This document shows, piece after piece, positions 58,765 through 64,000 of a stretch of DNA of 64,000 nt. The position numbers were made by a program, and so were the translations under genes. The stretch covers positions 1-64,000 of the forward strand of contig JANYKS010000117.1 of NCBI GenBank assembly GCA_025358125.1, given 5' to 3'. Below the pieces are notes generated by a model. It made no database searches. It saw nothing but the letters and a program-made list of their open reading frames with translations, and had not been told where the DNA came from. Each line of letters begins with the position of its first letter. The stretch's first letter is position 1. Source of the stretch: Actinomycetes bacterium (GTDB lineage: Bacteria; Actinomycetota; Acidimicrobiia; Acidimicrobiales; Ilumatobacteraceae).

Positions 58765-60408
58765 ATGAATCACTCTCATCCGGCGGCCGATGTGAGCTGG
58801 TGGCGTACTGCTGTGGTGTATCAGGTTTATCCGCGCAGCTTCTCCGACTCGAATGCAGACGGAATTGGCGACATCGAGGGACTCCGTAGCCGGCTCCCCT
58901 ATCTCGCCGACCTCGGCATCGATGCCATCTGGCTGAGCCCGTTTTATCCCTCCCCACTCGCCGACGGCGGTTACGACATCGCCGACTACCGCGACGTCGA
59001 CTCGCGGCTGGGATGTCTGGCCGACTTCGACGCCCTGACCCACGACGCCCACGGTCTGGCCATCAAGATCATCGTTGATATCGTCCCGAACCACACCTCC
59101 GAGCGTCACCCGTGGTTCGAGCAAGCTCTCCGAGCGGCGCCGGGTTCGGCTGCCAGAGACCGGTACATCTTCCGAGACGGGACCGGCCCGGATGGGAAGG
59201 ACCCGCCGTCGGACTGGCGATCCCATTTCGGGGGTAGCGCCTGGGACCAGATCCCCGACGGCCAGTGGTATTGCCATTTGTTCACTCGCGAACAACCCGA
59301 CCTGAACTGGGGCAACGAGGAGGTGCGGCAGTACTTCGTGAATACTCTCCGGTTCTGGGCGAATCGGGGAGTGGACGGTTTCCGAATCGACGTTGCTCAT
59401 TCGTTGGCGAAAGATCTCTCCGAACCATTGCGTAGTCAGCCTCACCTGGACTCGCAACTGCCCTTGGACGGTACCGACCCTTTGTACGACCGCGAAGAAG
59501 TCCACACCATCTACGAGGAATGGCGCAAAGTTTTCGATGAATACGATCCGCCGCGCATGGCCGTGGCCGAAACATGGCACCCTACGAGCAGTCGCACCTA
59601 CCGGTACGCGCGACCGACGGAGCTCGGTCAGGTGTTCGACTTCTCCCTCCTGAAATGCTCCTGGGACCGGGACCAGTTGATCGGCGTCATTCGGCGTTCC
59701 ATCGAGGACCACCGAGACGCTGGGGGTGGACTCACCTGGGTTCTGTCCAGCCACGACGAGCCCCGCCATCCATCACGGTTCGCGCTGCCAGCCGACGTAC
59801 GCCCCGAGGCATGGCTGGCCGGCAACGGAGCGAGCCCGACCATCGATCCGAAAATGGCCAAGCGACGCGGCCGGGCGGCAACCTTGATGATGCTGGCGCT
59901 GCCTGGATCGGCATACCTGTACCAGGGCGAGGAACTCGGACTGCTCGAGGTAGCGGACCTTCCCGTCGAGTCCCTCCAAGACCCGACCTGGGAGCGAAGC
60001 GGAGGAGTTCTCAAAGGGCGCGACGGGTGCCGGGTTCCGCTGCCATGGACCCGTGCGGGCTCCTCGTTCGGCTTCGGCGGGAACGGATCGTGGCTGCCGC
60101 AACCCGACGGGTTCGGCGACGATTCCGTAGAAGCGCAGGACGGGATAGGCGGCTCGTGTCTGGAGATGTACAAAGAAGCGCTCCGCCTCCGCAAGAAGCT
60201 TCAGACGCGAGACGACACCCTCGATTGGTTGAACACCGAAGACGGCGACGTCCTTCATTTTCGCCGCTCCAACGGCTGGGAATGCGTCGTCAACTTCTCA
60301 GGCACGCTCAAGCCACTGCCTCACGGCACCGTGTTGATCAGCAGCCAACCACTACATCCTCTCGGAATACCTGGCGACAGCACGCTCTGGACCAGACGCG
60401 ATCCGTAA
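58765..60408 (+). CDS. GH13 alpha-glucosidase (oligo-1,6-glucosidase/sucrose-type)
   Basis: 547 residues. VVYQVYPRSFSDSNADGIGDIEGL is the standard N-terminus; catalytic nucleophile Asp in GFRIDVAHSL, acid Glu in AVAETW, and the transition-state Asp in SSHDEPRHPSR, where the usual Asn-His-Asp reads Ser-His-Asp. No signal peptide, so cytoplasmic. It cleaves alpha-glucosides such as maltose, isomaltose or sucrose. A GT4 gene follows after 16 bases. Confidence 0.9.
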   Translation: MNHSHPAADVSWWRTAVVYQVYPRSFSDSNADGIGDIEGLRSRLPYLADLGIDAIWLSPFYPSPLADGGYDIADYRDVDSRLGCLADFDALTHDAHGLAIKIIVDIVPNHTSERHPWFEQALRAAPGSAARDRYIFRDGTGPDGKDPPSDWRSHFGGSAWDQIPDGQWYCHLFTREQPDLNWGNEEVRQYFVNTLRFWANRGVDGFRIDVAHSLAKDLSEPLRSQPHLDSQLPLDGTDPLYDREEVHTIYEEWRKVFDEYDPPRMAVAETWHPTSSRTYRYARPTELGQVFDFSLLKCSWDRDQLIGVIRRSIEDHRDAGGGLTWVLSSHDEPRHPSRFALPADVRPEAWLAGNGASPTIDPKMAKRRGRAATLMMLALPGSAYLYQGEELGLLEVADLPVESLQDPTWERSGGVLKGRDGCRVPLPWTRAGSSFGFGGNGSWLPQPDGFGDDSVEAQDGIGGSCLEMYKEALRLRKKLQTRDDTLDWLNTEDGDVLHFRRSNGWECVVNFSGTLKPLPHGTVLISSQPLHPLGIPGDSTLWTRRDP

Positions 60409-60424
60409 ACCGGTATTCTCGTGC

Positions 60425-61480
60425 GTGCCTCATTCTCCACCGCGCGACATCGCCCGTCCGCTCCGCGTTGGGGTATTGGCGCCCATCGCGTGGCGGACAC
60501 CACCGCGCCACTACGGCCCTTGGGAGCTCTTTGCCTCATTGCTTGCTGACGGTCTCGTGGCGCTGGGTCATGACGTGACCCTCTTCGCGACCGCGGACTC
60601 CGTGACGACCGCTCAGCTTCACGGAACCGTTGCGTGTGGGTGGTCTGAGAGCGATGAGATCGATCCGAAGGTGGCGGAGTGCACCCACATCGCCGAGGTC
60701 TTCGAGCGCGCCGCCGACTTCGACATCATCCACAACGGCTTCGACTTCCTTCCGCTCACCTACAGCAGGCTCGTCGGCACACCAATGGTGACCACGATCC
60801 ACGGGTTCTCCTCACCGCGGATCGTTCCGGTGTACGAACGCTACGACTCGACGACCACCTACGTTGCCATCAGCGACGCCAACCGGCACCCACGGTTGCA
60901 CTACGCCGCGACGATTCACCACGGCATCGACGTCGACGCATTAGCAGTGCACCCGAACCCTGCCGATCACCTGCTCTTCTTCGGTCGCATCCACCCTGAC
61001 AAGGGGACTGCCCATGCAATCGAGGTCGCACGTCGGACGGGCCGGCGTCTCGTGATCGCAGGAATCATTCAAGACGAGCGTTACTTCCGCGACGAGATCG
61101 CGCCGCACATCGACGATGACCGCGTCCGCTACGTCGGACCGGTCGACGCAGCCAATCGAGCCACCGTCCTCGGTGGAGCGCACGCCCTCATGCACCTCAT
61201 CGACTTCGATGAGCCCTTCGGCTACAGCGTGGTCGAAGCGATGGCGTGCGGCACGCCCGTCATCGCATACGACCGAGGATCCATGGCGGAGCTCGTCGAC
61301 CATGGCACAAGCGGCTACCTCGTCAGCAACCTCGACGACGCCAGTCGCGCCGTCGCCGCAGCCGGCAACCTAGACCGAAACGCGATCCGAGCCTCAACCA
61401 TCAAACGGTTCAACCGAGCGACGATGGTCGAGCAATACGCCAACCTGTACTATGCCATCCTCGCCCGGCATCCGCAGTAG
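60425..61480 (+). CDS. Glycosyltransferase family 4 protein
   Basis: 351 residues from GTG 60425. TATTCT lies five bases before the start, so it may have its own leaderless promoter as well as read-through from the GH13 gene. GT-B fold: an N-terminal GPWELFASLLADGLVALGHDVTLFA, linker FFGRIHPDKGTAHAIE, and the E-x7-E donor motif in EPFGYSVVEAMACGTPVIAYD. Acceptor and sugar unknown. Confidence 0.88.
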   Translation: MPHSPPRDIARPLRVGVLAPIAWRTPPRHYGPWELFASLLADGLVALGHDVTLFATADSVTTAQLHGTVACGWSESDEIDPKVAECTHIAEVFERAADFDIIHNGFDFLPLTYSRLVGTPMVTTIHGFSSPRIVPVYERYDSTTTYVAISDANRHPRLHYAATIHHGIDVDALAVHPNPADHLLFFGRIHPDKGTAHAIEVARRTGRRLVIAGIIQDERYFRDEIAPHIDDDRVRYVGPVDAANRATVLGGAHALMHLIDFDEPFGYSVVEAMACGTPVIAYDRGSMAELVDHGTSGYLVSNLDDASRAVAAAGNLDRNAIRASTIKRFNRATMVEQYANLYYAILARHPQ

Positions 61481-61503
61481 GTGAGCAAAACCGCTATCCC
61501 GAA

Positions 61504-61744
61504 TCATCGATCTGGGTGACACTCGACCGACCCGATCATGGCCTCGACCGGAGCTGGGCCGTCGATTGGCGACCACGATCCGCTTGGGACGTCGCGGGCT
61601 GCCTCCCATGCCGACCTCCGCGCCGAACACGATGAAACCGTCGCTACCGACCCGAGCAACGGTGTCGCCATTGCGGACGGTTGCCTCGATGTGGCCAGCC
61701 GAAACGCGGCGCTGCAGGACAGAATGGGTGAGTCGTGTATCTTC
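61504..61744 (-). pseudogene. Remnant of a GGDEF domain
   Basis: Minus strand reads LQRRVSAGHIEATVRNGDTVARVGSDGFIVFGAEVGMG, the middle of a GGDEF domain with the active site decayed to Gly-Ser-Asp-Gly-Phe. A frameshift leads to PIDGPAPVEAMIGSVECHPD in another frame, which looks like the domain end (V-x-A-S-I-G), stopping at 61504. There is no start or N-terminal half. It fills most of the 293-base gap after the GT4 gene. Confidence 0.5.
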
Positions 61745-61773
61745 CGGTAACCCGACAACAAAGGATCAGTTCT

Positions 61774-62091
61774 ATGGCAACCCCCGCCAAGCTCACGCCG
61801 CTCCAGGAAAATGAAGCTCGTCGCACTGCAACGGCGGCTGACAAGCCCAAGCGTGTGATCTCCGAAGAGGAGAAGGCAACTCGCCGCGAGCGCGTCGCCA
61901 AAGCCAAGGACGCGCTGGCGCGGTCGGTTGGCGCCAAGGGCGATCACGTAGCCCCGGCACGCGCTGCGCTCAAGACGTACCTCCAGCGTCTGAACGAGCC
62001 CAAGCAGCCGGACGACGCCCAGTTCGAGGCGCTGCTCGAGGCGCCGTTCAAGGCGCCGCCCAAGAAGAAGGCCAACGAACGTCGCTTCTGA
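61774..62091 (+). CDS. Highly charged 105-residue protein of unknown function
   Basis: ATG 61774 with AAAGGATC upstream; an earlier in-frame start lacks a ribosome site. Rich in Ala, Lys, Arg and Glu (EEEKATRRERVAKAKDALA), predicted mostly helical, and ending in a basic tail (PPKKKANERRF). It could be a nucleoid- or ribosome-associated protein, but no domain is recognised. Nearby sequence is remnants, so it may be a strain-specific gene. Confidence 0.55.
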   Translation: MATPAKLTPLQENEARRTATAADKPKRVISEEEKATRRERVAKAKDALARSVGAKGDHVAPARAALKTYLQRLNEPKQPDDAQFEALLEAPFKAPPKKKANERRF

Positions 62092-62118
62092 GGTCGGCGC
62101 TGCGTCGCGTCCGGTCGA

Positions 62119-62397
62119 GTGGGCTCTGGCGCGCCGAGCTTCGGGGACTTCGGCGAGCTGGATGCCCTGGCTGCCGAGGAACGGGCGCGCGAATTGATCG
62201 CGCGCTCGCGTTGCGGCGAGGCCAATGTTGTTCTCGAAGCGCACATCCGCGCCCATCCGCTGCGTGACCGCCCACGAGGACTGCTCATGCAGGCGCCGGC
62301 TGGCCAGGGCCGACACGCCGAGGCACTTCGCGTGTACCAGGAGTACCGAACCTACCTCGCGGAGCAGGTCGGGATCGGGCTCCCGCTTGACATGTAA
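62119..62397 (+). pseudogene. Fragment of a bacterial transcriptional activator (BTAD) domain
   Basis: AEERARELIARSRCGEANVVLEAHIRAHPLRDRPRGLLMQAPAGQGRHAEALRVYQEYRTYLAEQVGIGLP carries the tetratricopeptide helices of the BTAD domain found in AfsR/SARP regulators: short pieces such as AHPLRDRPRGLLMQA and GRHAEALRVYQEYRTYLAEQ are diagnostic. There is no DNA-binding domain before it and nothing after it, so it is a remnant. Its end overlaps the promoter of the next gene. Confidence 0.55.
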
Positions 62398-62416
62398 CCA
62401 GTGGGTTACCTATAGT
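62387..62416 (+). promoter_or_regulatory. Leaderless promoter with ArsR-type operator
   Basis: -35 TTGACA (62387-62392), 18-base spacer, -10 TATAGT (62411-62416), six bases, then GTG 62423. The spacer contains the perfect inverted repeat GTAACC, AGTG, GGTTAC (62394-62409), well placed for repression by the ArsR-type product. Confidence 0.75.
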
Positions 62417-62422
62417 GAGAGT

Positions 62423-63175
62423 GTGGACGCAGTGTTTAGAGCCCTCGCCGATCCGACCCGGCGGAGTCTGCTCGACCAACTCTTCCGTGAAGACGGGCAG
62501 ACGTTGAGCGCGCTCGAGGGGCGCTTCTCGATGACCCGCATCGGCGTGATGAAGCACCTCAAACGGCTTGAGGAGGCGGGCCTGGTGGTCGCCAAACGCC
62601 GAGGCCGCGAGACGCTTCACTTCCTGAACCCGGTTCCGATCCGCCTTGTCCACGACAGGTGGGTGAGCAAATATACCGAGCCCTGGGCCGCTGCGCTCAT
62701 CGGTCTCAAGAACAGATTGGAGAGTCCGATGGAGAAGGTCTACGAGATCTACATCCGCACCACCCCCGAGCGCCTCTGGGAAGCGATTACCGATAGTGCG
62801 ATCAGAGCGAAGTTCCAATTCGGCAACCGGATCAGCTCCGATTGGATGCCCGGCTCGCGCTGGGAAATGAGCCACCCCGGCGCCCCCGGGCTGTTGGGGG
62901 AAGGCGAGAACCTCGAGGTCGACCCGCCGCGCCGGCTTGTGCAGAGCATGGTTGCACTCTGGGGTGACGACGTGAAGAGCGAGGGAATCACTCGAGTCAC
63001 CTGGGAGATCGAACCCATCGGCGACTCCTGCCGTCTCACCGTCACCCACGACCAACTCCGCGAGGGCGCGAACGGCCAGCTCTACGGCGGCTGGCCGATG
63101 ATCCTGTCCGGCCTGAAGACGTGGCTCGAGACGGGCGAGATGCTGACGACGCCGGGATCGCTGATGTATGGCTGA
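62423..63175 (+). CDS. ArsR-type winged helix fused to SRPBCC (AHSA1-like) domain
   Basis: 250 residues from GTG 62423, set by the leaderless promoter. Residues 1-95 are an ArsR winged helix (VFRALADPTRRSLLDQLF; FSMTRIGVMKHLKRLEEAGLV). Residues ~100-250 are an SRPBCC/AHSA1 domain (KVYEIYIRTTPERLWEAITD; GWPMILSGLKTWLETGE). These are more often two adjacent genes. The SRPBCC pocket probably binds a hydrophobic ligand that controls DNA binding; it likely represses itself. Confidence 0.85.
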   Translation: MDAVFRALADPTRRSLLDQLFREDGQTLSALEGRFSMTRIGVMKHLKRLEEAGLVVAKRRGRETLHFLNPVPIRLVHDRWVSKYTEPWAAALIGLKNRLESPMEKVYEIYIRTTPERLWEAITDSAIRAKFQFGNRISSDWMPGSRWEMSHPGAPGLLGEGENLEVDPPRRLVQSMVALWGDDVKSEGITRVTWEIEPIGDSCRLTVTHDQLREGANGQLYGGWPMILSGLKTWLETGEMLTTPGSLMYG

Positions 63176-63203
63176 GCAAGCGCTCTTGTTTGCCTCGAAT
63201 CGC

Positions 63204-63974
63204 TCAGAGCGCATTCACCGCCACAGCGATCGCGCTCGCGAATCGGAACGCTCCCGATGAATAGACAGGGCACGGGCCGGGTGTTGGTGGGCCCGGGCAG
63301 AAGTGCAGGCCGTCGTCATTGCGCATGTCGTTGCTGCCCGACGCGGCGCATTCTGCCTCACCCGGTAGGCACGCGAGACGTTCGGCGTAACTGCCGTCGG
63401 CAGTCTCGACTGCCGCGCCGGCGTCGACGAACGAGATGCCGCTCGCGTCGGCCAGGTCGGTGTAGACATGATTGATCCCTTGGACCTCGTCGTTGCCCGC
63501 TACGACGCTGGCGCGCGTGGGCTGGCCGACAAGCAACGCGTGAGCTCCGGCTGAGCGCGCCTCGGCGATCAGTGCGCCGATATCGGCGCGGTACTTGTCG
63601 ACCAATGCTTGACCGTGCAAGTAGCCACCGGCGCCGTCGGACATGCACGGTGTCCTCGAGTTCCCGGTGAAGGAGATCACCACGATACTCGTCTCGGTCG
63701 CCTGTAAGTCCTTGCCCAGCCAGTCGCACGGCGCGGTGCCGGCAAAGAACTGTGGCACGAAGGCCTTTCCGCCGAGGAGCCGCTGCAGGTACGGAGCGGC
63801 CTCCTCCGCCAATGAGTCGCCGACCAAGACGACGCTCCGGGGAGAGGCGGTCGGGGAGTTGTGAGAGATCGGCACCGACGATGAACACCCAGATGCCGTC
63901 GCCACCAGGACGCAGGCGGCGGACAGAACGAGTGGCCGCCCCGACCGCCGTGTGAACCTGCCGACGTGCGTCAT
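63204..63974 (-). CDS. SGNH-hydrolase-like lipoprotein
   Basis: 256 residues. The basic signal MTHVGRFTRRSGRPLVLSAA ends in lipobox ASGC (Cys30). GDS block VVLVGDSLAEE near residue 50, a TGNSR block, and Asp-x-x-His in NDDGLHFCPG give the catalytic Ser and Asp/His of the SGNH fold. Several cysteines suggest disulfides outside the membrane. It may be a surface esterase or O-acetyl-processing enzyme. It converges on the ArsR-SRPBCC gene. Confidence 0.8.
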   Translation of the reverse strand: MTHVGRFTRRSGRPLVLSAACVLVATASGCSSSVPISHNSPTASPRSVVLVGDSLAEEAAPYLQRLLGGKAFVPQFFAGTAPCDWLGKDLQATETSIVVISFTGNSRTPCMSDGAGGYLHGQALVDKYRADIGALIAEARSAGAHALLVGQPTRASVVAGNDEVQGINHVYTDLADASGISFVDAGAAVETADGSYAERLACLPGEAECAASGSNDMRNDDGLHFCPGPPTPGPCPVYSSGAFRFASAIAVAVNAL

Positions 63975-64000
63975 GCCCTGTCCGGTACCCGTTCACGAGT

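Noticed and set aside
61504-62316. 270-codon minus-strand frame covering the charged protein
   Set aside because: Only the last ~35 codons resemble anything (GGDEF end). The rest is antisense to the gene at 61774, which has a proper ribosome site.

Overview
The window is high-GC, gene-dense DNA from an actinobacterium. F420-type enzymes (an LLM-class oxidoreductase and a Ddn-like DUF385 protein), a PGPGW membrane protein, a Tat-exported amine oxidase, frequent 4-base ATGA/GTGA or TGATG gene overlaps, and several promoters placed 5-7 bases before a start codon (leaderless transcripts) all fit that phylum. An Acidimicrobiia-type host is my guess, not something the sequence proves. I saw no rRNA, tRNA, CRISPR array or insertion sequence.

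Layout. 1-4.4 kb: transporter end, HD protein, zinc-ribbon thioredoxin, sterol-desaturase-type hydroxylase, MEDS sensor ATPase, lipoprotein. 4.5-10.3 kb (minus strand): glycogen block (GH15, glgC, glgA) preceded by adenylate kinase and a DUF385 oxidoreductase. 10.4-16.4 kb: lipoprotein, mscL, pirin followed by a SnoaL-like pseudogene, LLM oxidoreductase, SDR, phosphoribosyltransferase, VOC protein. 16.4-20.6 kb: a large GGDEF-EAL-GAF-PAS-GGDEF gene broken by two one-base frameshifts. 20.6-26.1 kb: a compact class II lanthipeptide cluster (precursor, hairpin, LanM, 57-residue membrane stub, C39 peptidase/ABC exporter). 26.3-31.2 kb: lipoprotein, second diguanylate cyclase, two hydrolases, iron-permease-like protein. 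31.3-38.8 kb: branched-chain keto acid dehydrogenase operon divergent from an SDR/leucine dehydrogenase operon, plus a GntR regulator, tied together by TTGCATGCAA-like operators. 38.9-49 kb: CorA, Tat amine oxidase, isocitrate dehydrogenase, winged-helix regulator, UPF0114 protein, calcium-type P-ATPase, PGPGW and BaeRF proteins. 49.2-58.5 kb: adenosine-deaminase-like gene converging on a seven-gene minus-strand operon. 58.7-64 kb: GH13 glucosidase, GT4, remnants of a GGDEF and a BTAD protein, ArsR-SRPBCC fusion, SGNH lipoprotein.

The most unusual system is the operon at 50284-58456. It encodes a BMP-type (purine nucleoside-like) ABC importer, a Rieske-type oxygenase that has lost its Rieske cluster, a reductase that carries an extra N-terminal Rieske domain, and a GST-like protein. 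This is the architecture of the NdmC/NdmD/NdmE methylxanthine N-demethylase of Pseudomonas putida CBB5, here fused into one transcription unit with an importer and a palindrome over the promoter. A methylated-purine substrate is an inference.

Two further notable systems are the lanthipeptide cluster with a Cys-Cys-Cys C-terminus, and the branched-chain amino acid regulon, in which a predicted operator contains the start codon of a 29-residue repetitive leader peptide.
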